Of a stretch of DNA of 64,000 nt, positions 45,531 through 54,237 are shown one piece after another (position 1 is the stretch's first letter; every line of letters begins with the position of its first letter). The notes under the pieces are model-generated. The model saw nothing but the letters and a program-made list of their open reading frames with translations. It had not been told where the DNA came from and did no database searches. The stretch is taken from the NCBI GenBank assembly GCA_029240795.1, contig JARDZP010000002.1:1-64000 (forward strand). Direction: 5' to 3'. Position numbers and translations under genes: made by a program. The stretch comes from Haloplasmataceae bacterium (GTDB lineage: Bacteria; Bacillota_I; Bacilli_A; Haloplasmatales; Haloplasmataceae).

Positions 45531-46185
45531 CATCCATTTTCAACAATTTTCGCCATTGTTTAGAAGTATAACCAACGATCATTCCGACAAACATTGTCGT
45601 TAATATCGTACCTATACCAATATTATAAAATGGATGACCACCCATAATGCTGACAATAATCGCAATGATTAAAACCATAACTTCAGTCATGGTTTTAGAA
45701 ACGGTATAGTTTAATTTGAATCTATGAACTAAACTAAGCATTAAGATATCTGGAGGAGTTGGTGGAAGTTTAGTTAAAACTAAAAGTGAAATTCCACTCC
45801 CTAAGAATAGTAATGCGATTGAAAAAATAATTAATTGTAGATATATATTTGTAGGAATATTGAATATTTCATACTCAAGGATACTAGAAAAAAAATCAAT
45901 GAATTTTCCATTTATTAGGCTTGAAATTATGGCTAAATAACTTCTAAATGTAAACTTAAAAATTAATGAAATCGTAACAGTAACAATCCCAATTAGAAAT
46001 ACCCAAGTTCCTACAGATAAGGAAAATACCCATGTTCCAAGTGTTATAGTTGGCATGACATAACTTAAATTACTATGTAAGACATCCCATGCTCCTACAC
46101 CAATTCCAGCTTTCAAATATAATGCGATGCCAAATCCCATCATTAATAAAGCAATAAAATAGTATACAATATTTTTAAATCTCAT
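45520..46185 (-). CDS. YczE/YyaS/YitT-family membrane protein
   Basis: 221 residues, five or six membrane helices, with the family opening GFGIALYLKAGIGVGAWDVLH (G-x-x-L-x-x-x-A-x-x-G-x-x-x-W-D) and LTKLPPTPPDILML. YczE-type proteins are membrane proteins of unknown mechanism, sometimes tied to export of secondary metabolites. Start ATG 46185; an upstream TTG (46203) is less likely. Its 3' end carries the -35 box of the mntP promoter. Confidence 0.85.
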   Translation of the reverse strand: MRFKNIVYYFIALLMMGFGIALYLKAGIGVGAWDVLHSNLSYVMPTITLGTWVFSLSVGTWVFLIGIVTVTISLIFKFTFRSYLAIISSLINGKFIDFFSSILEYEIFNIPTNIYLQLIIFSIALLFLGSGISLLVLTKLPPTPPDILMLSLVHRFKLNYTVSKTMTEVMVLIIAIIVSIMGGHPFYNIGIGTILTTMFVGMIVGYTSKQWRKLLKMDVDK

Positions 46186-46273
46186 AAAATCACTCTTTTT
46201 CAAAAAATAAGATGCCTAATAATATTATCATACATTATTTCAAAAATAAAATAAAATTCAAAAAATAAAAATA

Positions 46274-47104
46274 TTATTCAATATCAACATCACCAGTTAT
46301 TGTGTCAATAGTAACACTATTTGTCGCATTTTTCCCGATAATTCCATCAACATCATTTTCCCTTTGAGTTCCAACAAAACTGTTTATTAGAGAAATATCA
46401 CCTGTTGTAGTTTCAATCTTCACACTACTATTATCTATATTTTGTAAAAATACGTCTCCTGTAGTAGTACTTATATTTAATTCAAAGGTTTCTTCAACAG
46501 ATACATCTATATCACCTGTAGTACTTTTAATATCATAATTACCGGATAAAAAGTTCGCATCTATATCACCGGTTGTCGTAGTTAAATTACCTTTATCTGT
46601 TGTAATTGTTTTCAAATAAACATCACCAGTTGTAGAATATATACCTAATTCGGCAAAATTTCTCTCACTTAGATTAATATCACCAGTTGCTGTATTTATA
46701 TGAATCTTGTTACTATAATTAACAGGTAAATAAATATTGAGTTCAAGTTCTGATGAAAAAACAAATAATCCTATTGTTTGTGTTAAGGCTTTAATATCTA
46801 ATTTATTATCATCTATAGAAGTAACTAATTCATTATCTATTTTATAAAATAAACCATTTAAGCTTCCCACTAAATTAATTTTAATTTCATTATTATCAGT
46901 ATTAATAAAATTAATATCTGTTGTTGTTGTTTCGATGTTTATTTCTGTTACATTTTCGATATCTTCATATATTGCTTCTTTATTGATTTCATAATTATTT
47001 TTATTGATCGCTTTAACGCCACCCGTATTATATAAAATAATTCCTGAAGTAATGAATGATGCTAACATTATAATTAATAATATAATCACTGTTTTTTTAA
47101 TCAT
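46274..47104 (-). CDS. DUF4097 beta-helix membrane-anchored protein
   Basis: 276 residues: N-terminal membrane helix (about 5-24) and an external beta-helix of repeated T-T-G-D-[IV] turns (TATGDINLS, STTGDVYLK, TTTGDIDAN, STTGDIDVS, TTTGDVFLQ, TTTGDISLI, TITGDVDI). DUF4097/LiaG-like. Translationally coupled to the DUF1700 gene (8-bp overlap) and regulated with it by the PadR gene. Confidence 0.88.
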   Translation of the reverse strand: MIKKTVIILLIIMLASFITSGIILYNTGGVKAINKNNYEINKEAIYEDIENVTEINIETTTTDINFINTDNNEIKINLVGSLNGLFYKIDNELVTSIDDNKLDIKALTQTIGLFVFSSELELNIYLPVNYSNKIHINTATGDINLSERNFAELGIYSTTGDVYLKTITTDKGNLTTTTGDIDANFLSGNYDIKSTTGDIDVSVEETFELNISTTTGDVFLQNIDNSSVKIETTTGDISLINSFVGTQRENDVDGIIGKNATNSVTIDTITGDVDIE

Positions 47105-47687
47105 TTTGATTTCTCCTATTTAAAATAATATTTAAATTTAATTTTAAATATTTAATCGTTAATTGATAAAATAATTTTATTAAATAACTAAATCCAATAA
47201 TCCATAAAATACCAAATGCGATCAATCCAATTCCTGAGGTAATGAGTACTGCAGGATGAATCGATAGATAATTTTCTAAATTAGGAATAATATTTGCTAA
47301 GAAAGGTGCAATTATTAAAGCTATTCCTGAAATGGCGATTGCTATTCCAGAAACAAGTAGAGCGAACAGTGTTCCGACAATACCCATAAATGGTCCTAAT
47401 ACAAATACTAAATTTAAGAAACCTAATCCAAATATCGCAAGTAATGCACTAAAGGTATTTGTTAAATTATAAGATTGTTCAGCTTTGTTGATCATATGAT
47501 TGGCATTTATTTCTTTTGCGATCACACTTGGATTTCCAAGTGAAGCCGCAATTTCACTTTCTTTTCGACCTTCTTTAATGCCTATTGTAAAATGTTCATT
47601 ATAATCATAGAGTATATCGGCTCTTTCACTTTCAGGAATTTTAATGAGTTGACTTTTTAAACTATTTAAAAATTCATTTCTATTCAA
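47097..47687 (-). CDS. DUF1700 (HAAS) membrane protein
   Basis: 196 residues: N-terminal cytoplasmic HAAS domain (about 1-65; [29 protein letters not shown], then GKSEAE-like [21 protein letters not shown]) and four membrane helices. HAAS proteins are usually encoded after a PadR repressor and before a DUF4097 protein, as here; they may sense membrane state. TTG start overlaps the PadR stop by 8 bp. Confidence 0.9.
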   Translation of the reverse strand: MNRNEFLNSLKSQLIKIPESERADILYDYNEHFTIGIKEGRKESEIAASLGNPSVIAKEINANHMINKAEQSYNLTNTFSALLAIFGLGFLNLVFVLGPFMGIVGTLFALLVSGIAIAISGIALIIAPFLANIIPNLENYLSIHPAVLITSGIGLIAFGILWIIGFSYLIKLFYQLTIKYLKLNLNIILNRRNQND

Positions 47688-48009
47688 TTAATTCACCTTC
47701 TTTAATTATATTATTAACACCAGCTATAAATGTAATCCACTCTTGTTTTAATTCATTATAAAACAACTTTCCCGTTTTCGTTAGTTGATAATACTTTCTT
47801 GGAGGACCTTCTTGTGATTCTTCTAAATAGGTAGTCACAAAACCCTCACTCTTTAGTCTACTCAGAAGTGGATATATCGTCCCTTCGGAAATCGCAAAAC
47901 TGTTTGAAATATCATGAACCAACTCATAACCATAACAGTTTTTTTTATGTAGTATTGCTAGTACACACAATTCTAATACACCTTTTTTAAATTGGATATT
48001 CAAAATCAT
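47680..48009 (-). CDS. PadR-family transcriptional repressor
   Basis: 109-residue winged-helix regulator: [61 protein letters not shown]. Likely autoregulates the operon with DUF1700 and DUF4097. Start ATG 48009 or TTG 48003 (the latter has better spacing to AGAGGTGAT). Confidence 0.92.
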   Translation of the reverse strand: MILNIQFKKGVLELCVLAILHKKNCYGYELVHDISNSFAISEGTIYPLLSRLKSEGFVTTYLEESQEGPPRKYYQLTKTGKLFYNELKQEWITFIAGVNNIIKEGELIE

Positions 48010-48168
48010 CACCTCTTTGATTACATTGTAACACATAGTATCTTTTAATGCAAGGTACTAATTTAAAAATTATATTAAATTTTATAAATTACATTTACCT
48101 ATTTTTACTAATAATTAATTAATGTAATTAAGGCAAAATAAAAGTGAATAACGAAAGGAAGAATTATT

Positions 48169-49047
48169 ATGCAAAAAAATTATCCGGATCCAAATTTTTA
48201 TCAAGATATACCTCCACAAAGTCAAAATCACCAACCTGGTTTTGAGTATGAAATGAATCCAAAACCAATATTCGAACATTCACTTTATAATAAAACCCAC
48301 AGATTAAATCAAAAAGTAGCAATTATAACAGGTGGTGATTCAGGAATTGGAAGAGCTGTTTCCGTCGCATTTGCTATAGAAGGAGCAAGTGTAGTTATTG
48401 TTTATTATAATGAAAATCAAGATGCCATTGATACTAAAGAGATCATCGAAAAAAATAGTGGCGTTTGTACTTTAATAAAAGGTGATCTTAGTGAAGAAAA
48501 ATTTTGTATAGATGTAATTGATAAAACAATAAAACAATTTAACCATCTAGACATTTTAGTTAATAATGCAGCATATCAATGTTCACAAAATGATATTACT
48601 CAAATTGATGCTAAACAACTTGAAAGAACCTTTAAAATTAATGTTTTTGCTCCATTCTACTTAATAAAAGCTGCAATGCCACACTTTAAAGCGGGTAGCT
48701 CTATTATAAATACAACATCTGTTACTGCTTATAAAGGTTCTGAGACATTACTAGATTATTCAAGCACAAAAGGTGCATTAACCTCATTAACACGATCACT
48801 TTCAAAAGGTTTAGCTCCCAAAGGAATAAGAGTAAATGCAGTAGCTCCAGGTCCAATTTGGACACCTTTTATTCCATCAACATCAGTTGCTGATCAAATA
48901 CCTCAATTTGGTAAAGACACTCCCATGGGTAGACCTGGACAACCCGTTGAATTAGCTGGCGCATATGTTTATTTAGCATCTGATGATGCCTCATATGTTT
49001 CAGGACAAACTATCCATGTTAATGGAGGAGACATCGTAAATGGCTAA
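48169..49047 (+). CDS. SDR oxidoreductase, general-stress type
   Basis: NAD(P)-dependent short-chain dehydrogenase, 292 residues, with the ~45-residue N-terminal extension (PDPNFYQDIPPQSQ ... PGFEYEMNPKP) typical of the YhdF/YdaD general-stress subgroup. TGGDSGIGRAV (cofactor loop), NNAAYQ, catalytic Ser at NTTSVTAY, YSSTKGAL (Tyr-x3-Lys) and C-terminal YVSGQTIHVNGG. Monocistronic, own terminator. Substrate unknown. Confidence 0.95.
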   Translation: MQKNYPDPNFYQDIPPQSQNHQPGFEYEMNPKPIFEHSLYNKTHRLNQKVAIITGGDSGIGRAVSVAFAIEGASVVIVYYNENQDAIDTKEIIEKNSGVCTLIKGDLSEEKFCIDVIDKTIKQFNHLDILVNNAAYQCSQNDITQIDAKQLERTFKINVFAPFYLIKAAMPHFKAGSSIINTTSVTAYKGSETLLDYSSTKGALTSLTRSLSKGLAPKGIRVNAVAPGPIWTPFIPSTSVADQIPQFGKDTPMGRPGQPVELAGAYVYLASDDASYVSGQTIHVNGGDIVNG

Positions 49048-49078
49048 TAAATTAAGTAATCATATATTATAAAGTAAA

Positions 49079-49114
49079 AGAACAGGTCATACCAATTTTG
49101 ATATGACCTGTTCT
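49079..49114. terminator. Bidirectional terminator
   Basis: AGAACAGGTCATA and TATGACCTGTTCT form a 13-bp perfect stem between convergent SDR and protease genes. Confidence 0.88.
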
Positions 49115-49119
49115 TTGTT

Positions 49120-49692
49120 CTACTTAAGAAAAATTTTAAAGATTTCAAATGGTTTATCGGTTGAATCATCAAAGTCAGCTGCTGCTTCTAGACCTATTTT
49201 CGCAATATCTTCAGCTGTTAAATGATCTTGATCATACACAGCGTGCATTGCACCTAACGCATATCTAAAGCCACTACCATATGAATAAAATTTCGCATAT
49301 TCTTCTACGTACCGGTATGAATCAATTCCAAAAATGCCAGAAGCATTTGCGATTAAACATTCAAATTGTGAAGTTTCGTAATCATCTTCTTGGTCACCTT
49401 CAGGTCTAATAAAATATTCATCTTTTAATGCTTTATGTAATTTATTCGCTACACCAAAGATATCTTCAATTGACTTAAACTTAGGTTTTTCTTCTAATTT
49501 AGTAAAATAATTTTTTAGTACTTGATTAGTTACCGCATTACCACATGTAGCAATATACGTATCATTTAACTTTATTATTTTTGAAAAATTTTTTACCATT
49601 TGCGATTTTATTTTTGTTGATCCGTACACAGTTAATGTATCAGCACCAATCACAATTTGATTTTCTTTTCTTACTACCACAATTGTTGACAT
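49120..49692 (-). CDS. Stand-alone proteasome-like Ntn-hydrolase (HslV/BPH-type)
   Basis: 190 residues. The start MSTIVVVRKENQIVIGADTLT and the middle TYIATCGNAVTNQVLKNYF, GIFGIDSYRYVEEYAKFYSYGSGFRYALGAMHAVYD and C-terminal GLEAAADFDDSTD match the single-gene proteasome-type peptidases (HslV-like, of the kind described as betaproteobacterial proteasome homologue), which form self-compartmented rings without an ATPase. The residue after the initiator Met is Ser, followed by Thr; relatives have Thr-Thr. If Met is removed, Ser would be the nucleophile. No hslU beside it. Confidence 0.8.
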   Translation of the reverse strand: MSTIVVVRKENQIVIGADTLTVYGSTKIKSQMVKNFSKIIKLNDTYIATCGNAVTNQVLKNYFTKLEEKPKFKSIEDIFGVANKLHKALKDEYFIRPEGDQEDDYETSQFECLIANASGIFGIDSYRYVEEYAKFYSYGSGFRYALGAMHAVYDQDHLTAEDIAKIGLEAAADFDDSTDKPFEIFKIFLK

Positions 49693-49720
49693 ATTATCAC
49701 CTTTTTACATATAAAATAAA

Positions 49721-49750
49721 AACTTGTAGCTTTATTATAAACCACAAGTT
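49721..49750 (-). terminator. Hairpin between M23 peptidase and protease genes
   Basis: AACTTGT and ACAAGTT arms with an irregular loop and flanking A/T runs; a weak terminator candidate for the leftward protease transcript or its leader. Confidence 0.45.
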
Positions 49751-49777
49751 ATTTTTATTCAACATAATCATTTTAGA

Positions 49778-50761
49778 TTACTTTAATCTTATTCTTTCCC
49801 ATCTTCTTAAATACGAATAAGGATTAAAACTCCACTCTTTCCTTCCATCAAATTTATAAAAACCATAATGTAAATGTGGTGGAAACTTCCCACTTGTCCC
49901 TTCTTTACCATATCCTGTTGAACCGACATAACCAATGACTTGCCCAGGTTCAACAATATCACCTAATTTCAAATCTTTAGAGTAATAATTTAAGTGTGCA
50001 TAATATTGATAAGTATTATACATATCACGAATTCCCATTCGATATCCACCATAATTATTCCACCCCATTATTTCTATCACACCATAGGAAGTAGACACTA
50101 CAGGTGTACCATAAAACGCAAAAATATCGACTCCTTCATGACTTCTTGCTCCACCCCATGATCTACCAGTTCCAAAGTTATTTGAATAATCAGCACGATA
50201 GTGTTTAGGGATAGGGAATACTCTTTTTGAAAGTTCAATTGATTCATATTTACTAAATAAACTAGAGATTTGATAGATAATTTGTATACCTTTTTCGGAA
50301 TTATAATAATCCATCAAAGTCTTCTTTAGATATTCTTCATCGTTACCATTTTGAGTTACATAATTTAAAATAGTAGCTAATCGGTCAAGGGGATTTGTTC
50401 GGTCTGCATAGCCATCATCGTCACCATCAATGCCAATACCATAAAAAAGTTCGATAGTATAGGGATTACGATCTTCCTTAAAAGGATTGTTGAAGCCACT
50501 CCAACGTTTTGGTTCAATACAAATTGAAATAACTTCTTCTTCTTTAGGACAATAATCCCGATAATTTTTAGTATTACGCTCGTATTGATCAATAGCTCCA
50601 ACAATATACCAAGGTATACCTGATCTTACCGAATACTCTCGATATAAATCCATTCTATAACTTAGTTGATCTTTTACTCTATTCTCTTCAGCATGAATGG
50701 CTAATGACGATAAACACATAAATAAAATTAATAAGATTAAAAATCCAATCTTTTTTTTCAT
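49778..50761 (-). CDS. Secreted M23 peptidase (LytH/YunA-like)
   Basis: 327 residues with a signal peptide (about 1-24). An N-terminal helical region (about 30-175, GIPWYIVGAIDQYERN) resembles the lysozyme-like domain that precedes M23 in some Bacilli proteins, followed by an M23 metallopeptidase domain: SHEGVDIFAFYGTPV (His-x3-Asp), GYRMGIRD, and PPHLHYGFYKF (His-x-His) supply the zinc and catalytic residues. It should cut peptide bonds in peptidoglycan. LytH of Bacillus is a sporulation cortex enzyme of this type; the match is by architecture. Start ATG 50761. Confidence 0.85.
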   Translation of the reverse strand: MKKKIGFLILLILFMCLSSLAIHAEENRVKDQLSYRMDLYREYSVRSGIPWYIVGAIDQYERNTKNYRDYCPKEEEVISICIEPKRWSGFNNPFKEDRNPYTIELFYGIGIDGDDDGYADRTNPLDRLATILNYVTQNGNDEEYLKKTLMDYYNSEKGIQIIYQISSLFSKYESIELSKRVFPIPKHYRADYSNNFGTGRSWGGARSHEGVDIFAFYGTPVVSTSYGVIEIMGWNNYGGYRMGIRDMYNTYQYYAHLNYYSKDLKLGDIVEPGQVIGYVGSTGYGKEGTSGKFPPHLHYGFYKFDGRKEWSFNPYSYLRRWERIRLK

Positions 50762-50953
50762 ACTTTTCACTCCACTTTTATTTTAAACTTTCTTAGTTTT
50801 ATTATTTGAAAATTTAAGTGTTTTCAAACAGAAATAAATTTAAGAAAATTATGGAATTTAAAAATAAATTATAATCTATTTTTTTAAAAAGTAGTTAAAG
50901 AAATAGTAATATAATATAAAAATTAATATAATACAATGAACGGAGAGAGAAAT

Positions 50954-51310
50954 ATGAAAAAATTAATACAATGGTTAAAAGCTAATAAAGTGACTTTGTC
51001 GGGACTAATTACACTTTTAGTTTTCTTCCTTGATGAAGTATTTAACTGTATCGGTTTTAATCAAATGCCAGATGGATTATATTATTTTATTATTACAGCT
51101 TTATATGTATTTGTAGGCTATTCAATTAAAGGTAGAGGAATGGAAACAATTAAGCAATATGAAGAAATTATGAAAAGCAAAGCAAATTTAAAATCAAAAA
51201 AATCATTAATAGAATTCATACTATACTTATTTGAAATCCTATTTATAAAAGAAACACCAACAGATAAGACAAATGAGAAAATAATAGAAAAAAAAGACGA
51301 CCCTAAATAA
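50954..51310 (+). CDS. Small two-helix membrane protein
   Basis: 118 residues, basic start, two membrane helices (about 12-32 and 38-55) and a charged cytoplasmic tail (about 58-118, KETPTDKTNEKII). Size and topology recall phage holins but no phage genes are near; not recognised. Start at ATG 50954 with GGAGAG upstream; an earlier ATG (50936) has no ribosome-binding site. Monocistronic, with its own terminator. Confidence 0.55.
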   Translation: MKKLIQWLKANKVTLSGLITLLVFFLDEVFNCIGFNQMPDGLYYFIITALYVFVGYSIKGRGMETIKQYEEIMKSKANLKSKKSLIEFILYLFEILFIKETPTDKTNEKIIEKKDDPK

Positions 51311-51318
51311 TTAACAAA

Positions 51319-51342
51319 AATAGATGGCACAGCCATCTATTT
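51319..51342 (+). terminator. Terminator of the small membrane protein gene
   Basis: AATAGATGGC, ACA, GCCATCTATT hairpin followed by TTTT on the plus strand. Confidence 0.85.
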
Positions 51343-51403
51343 TTTATTAAATATATTTTCATAATCAAGTTTGATTCAGAAACAAATTTATCTCATTTTT
51401 TGA

Positions 51404-51997
51404 TCATTTAAAATAATTCTGTTTTCTTGGCACAAATATCTTGGTTTCTTTTCCATTATCTTGTACTAAAGCCTCATTTGGCAATTTAATGAGTGTATAT
51501 ACTTGAAAATAATCTCCTGCAGCACTTGCAAAATTTAGAATTTCAACAATATAAAGGCTCAAAAAGAAATATGTTGGTAAAAAGTTCATCAGTAGTATTA
51601 ATGCAGCTCCAATTTTAACAACTGGTGCTAAAGCTATAATGATAAAACTTATCTTATTAAAATATACATTACTTCCAGTGCATAGAAAAGGTAATCGAAT
51701 AAAGAAAGTTGGTTTTGACTTCGATAGAATTCTAATAAACAGTCCATGTGTTAATTCATGTAATGCCATATAGATTATACACATAAATACTGTGATTAGA
51801 ATCGTTAGCCCTGAACTCCAACTGGTATTTAGTGGAAAATTTAACCATTTTGCCAACCCAATCATAAGAGCAACTACTAAAACAGCTAATATTTGGATAA
51901 AAATATTTGTTTTTTTATCCATCTTTAAATTGATTTTTTTATGAAATACATAATATGACGGTAAATATATATTGTTTTTTAAAAACCTATTATTCAC
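51404..51997 (-). CDS. DUF3267-family membrane metalloprotease-like protein
   Basis: 197 residues, four membrane helices. The motif ALHELTHGLFIRIL (about 78-91; His-Glu-x2-His) is a gluzincin-like zinc site inside a helix, and a downstream ALAPVVKIGAALILLMNFL follows, as in DUF3267. Related by motif to site-2-type proteases; substrate unknown. The gene ends at TGA, one of the few TGA stops in the window. Confidence 0.78.
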   Translation of the reverse strand: MNNRFLKNNIYLPSYYVFHKKINLKMDKKTNIFIQILAVLVVALMIGLAKWLNFPLNTSWSSGLTILITVFMCIIYMALHELTHGLFIRILSKSKPTFFIRLPFLCTGSNVYFNKISFIIIALAPVVKIGAALILLMNFLPTYFFLSLYIVEILNFASAAGDYFQVYTLIKLPNEALVQDNGKETKIFVPRKQNYFK

Positions 51998-52154
51998 TTA
52001 TTCCTTATATATTCAAATAACAGTTAATTTGAATAAATCTCCTCTCAATTATTATTTTTTTCATTCCCGTTAATACTTTTCATTATATCATGGAAATCTA
52101 ATTTAATTATCTTTATTTAAATATATTTAAAAATTTAATGAATAGAGGTCTAGT

Positions 52155-53021
52155 TTAAATAATATTTTTATGGTAAATTTCATTTATTTTAGGCATTTCA
52201 GTCAATTTAAAATTAGATGAGTTTATCTTATATGAAAATGAACCATCTAGTTCTCTTTTTTCAGGATTAGTAAAGTATAATTCAGAAATACCTTTGACTA
52301 CTACACCTAATAAACTAGTAACTTTAATTCTTATTTTGATTTTTGAAAAATCATTTAATTGTTCTGGATTAAAAAAAACACTTTCTTTAGAAAATATTAC
52401 ATTCATAATAGTATTATTACGATGAGTAAACTCATTATATAAAATAAAAGACTGGGCATCTTTTTGTGATTCAAGTGGAATAAACCGATAACTCAAACCA
52501 TTTCTTTCAAACTTCATTGTTTCAAACGCTATATCAGCTACTACTTTTCCTTCTAATAATTTAAATGGTATTCTAAGTGTAATAAAATAATATTTACTAG
52601 GATTATCAATGATATCATTAAGCGATAAATTTTCATCCATCATATGAAATAACGTTGTTTTTTTTGAAGTAAATCGTTCAATATAACGAGGTGATTCGTT
52701 ATAAATTAACATGCGATCAAAAAACTCAATGATCGAGTAATTAGTTGAAGCAAATTGCAACTCCCGAAATAGTTCTGCGCGTTTATTGGCATCATCGTTT
52801 GCTTTTCGAGCGGTGCGATTATGTATATAGATTAAATAACTAAACGTTGAAGTAGAACCAAATGAAGCATACGCAACAATTAAAGTCGCAATCCGAATAC
52901 CAATCACATTAAACATTGTTTCTAGTTGATCACCGTATATTAATGAAAAAAATGAAATGATAAATACTAATGCACTTACCATTATTAAAATTAATAAAAC
53001 TTCAAACTTATTGTTTCTCAT
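52155..53021 (-). CDS. Two-helix membrane protein with cytoplasmic domain
   Basis: 288 residues, two N-terminal membrane helices (about 8-30 and 42-65), a basic coiled-coil-like link (IHNRTARKANDDANKRAELFREL, about 67-90) and a beta-rich C-terminal domain (about 130-288). Not recognised. Preceded by weak Shine-Dalgarno. Neighbour to the ferritin-like gene on the same strand but separated by a terminator. Confidence 0.5.
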   Translation of the reverse strand: MRNNKFEVLLILIMVSALVFIISFFSLIYGDQLETMFNVIGIRIATLIVAYASFGSTSTFSYLIYIHNRTARKANDDANKRAELFRELQFASTNYSIIEFFDRMLIYNESPRYIERFTSKKTTLFHMMDENLSLNDIIDNPSKYYFITLRIPFKLLEGKVVADIAFETMKFERNGLSYRFIPLESQKDAQSFILYNEFTHRNNTIMNVIFSKESVFFNPEQLNDFSKIKIRIKVTSLLGVVVKGISELYFTNPEKRELDGSFSYKINSSNFKLTEMPKINEIYHKNII

Positions 53022-53093
53022 AACTCATCCATCCCCATTTATAGTAATTATTATTATAATCTAAAATCTCGTTAGTTACAATTAAAATGAAAG

Positions 53094-53115
53094 GGATAAT
53101 CAATTTTGATTATCC
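53094..53115 (-). terminator. Terminator of the ferritin-like gene
   Basis: GGATAATC, AATTTT, GATTATCC hairpin with A-rich sequence on the T-run side of the minus strand. The same stem recurs at 54201-54226. Confidence 0.75.
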
Positions 53116-53124
53116 AATAAAAAT

Positions 53125-53619
53125 TTATCTATGACAATTTTCACTATATAAGTAATTATATAAGTTTGCATGTCGTAATTCGTCAGTGATTATTTCGGTA
53201 ATCATATTAATATGAATACGATTTTGCATCGCAAATAGTATTTGACGATATCTTTGAACAGCAGCTAGTTCACCTTTTAAAGCTCTTGTAATACCTTCAC
53301 AAAATGATTTTGGTGTTACAAAATTACTCATTAAAGCTTGAGTTAAGACTTGATTTGTCAATTGATAATAAATTGTTCTAAACATTTTATTATGTTTCAT
53401 TTCATCGTCTCTAATTCCTACTATAATTTCTTTAACTTCATGAGTTGGAGCTAAACTAATTAAATAATTGTAAAATAATTCATCTTCTCTTTCGCCCTCA
53501 ACTGCTCCTTTTATTAATTCTAATGCATTATTTAAATTTTGTGGATATGTATATATATCTAATTGACTCAACATCAATTCCTGGTCATTACGTAAATTAT
53601 AAAATGGATAATATTCCAA
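53125..53619 (-). CDS. Ferritin-like di-iron protein
   Basis: 164-residue four-helix-bundle protein. The metal motifs E(x)nDExxH occur twice: GIRDDEMKHNKMF (about 72-84) and IITDELRHANLYNYLY (about 141-156), with Glu on GAVEGEREDELFYNYL (about 37-52) and GELAAVQRYRQIL (about 115-127). Related to the ferritin-like proteins encoded near spore-coat genes in Bacilli (YhjR-like). Ferroxidase or peroxide defence is likely; not tested. Divergent from the coat-like gene. Confidence 0.8.
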   Translation of the reverse strand: MEYYPFYNLRNDQELMLSQLDIYTYPQNLNNALELIKGAVEGEREDELFYNYLISLAPTHEVKEIIVGIRDDEMKHNKMFRTIYYQLTNQVLTQALMSNFVTPKSFCEGITRALKGELAAVQRYRQILFAMQNRIHINMITEIITDELRHANLYNYLYSENCHR

Positions 53620-53734
53620 AATATCCCTCCTTCCTAATTTATATATTATATGCTTAAAATATGTTACTGTTATTAGTTAATTCAAAGCATAGTTTTGAAA
53701 TATAATGCAATTCTATAAATAAGGAGGAATTTAT

Positions 53735-54193
53735 ATGAATAATTTAACTCAAAAAGAAATATTTTTACTTAACGATCAAAAAGGGCATGAAGAATTATGT
53801 ATTAAAAAGTATGCAAAATATGCATCAGAAGCACAAGATCAAGTTTTAAAAACAATGTTTACAAAACATGGTTCGCAAGAAGAACAACATTTAAATACAT
53901 TAAATCAAATTTTAGGTGGAAAAGTACCTAATACGAACCAAAGTCAACAACAACGAAATCAACAAACACAATTTACAAGCCAACCAGGCAATTACATTCA
54001 ACAAGATGTTGATTTATGTTATGATTTATTAGCCACAGAAAAGTATGTATCATCTTCTTATAATATCGCTATTTTTGAATTTAATGATCACAATATTCGT
54101 CAAGCATTAAATCATATTCAAAAAGAAGAACAAGAACATGGTGAAGATTTATTTAATTACTTAAGTGGTGTAGGAGCTTATAAAGTTCAATAA
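53735..54193 (+). CDS. Spore-coat CotF-like protein
   Basis: 152 residues: two four-helix-type halves joined by a Gln/Asn/Ser-rich linker (about 66-85, QSQQQRNQQTQFTSQ). Patterns LTQKEIFLLNDQKGHEELCIKKYAKYASEAQD and DVDLCYDLLATEKYVSSSYNIAIFEF with E-x2-H (EEQEHGEDLF) match the Coat_F family (CotF). In Bacillus these are spore-coat proteins, but the family also occurs in non-spore-formers. AAGGAGG ribosome-binding site. Divergently placed to the ferritin-like gene. Confidence 0.8.
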   Translation: MNNLTQKEIFLLNDQKGHEELCIKKYAKYASEAQDQVLKTMFTKHGSQEEQHLNTLNQILGGKVPNTNQSQQQRNQQTQFTSQPGNYIQQDVDLCYDLLATEKYVSSSYNIAIFEFNDHNIRQALNHIQKEEQEHGEDLFNYLSGVGAYKVQ

Positions 54194-54200
54194 AAGGAAA

Positions 54201-54226
54201 AGGATAATCAAATTTTTGATTATCCT
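54201..54226. terminator. Bidirectional terminator
   Basis: AGGATAATCAAA, TTTTTG... and GATTATCCT form a hairpin (stem AGGATAATC / GATTATCCT) with T runs both ways, between convergent coat-like and pepF genes. Confidence 0.82.
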
Positions 54227-54237
54227 TTAAAATTTAA

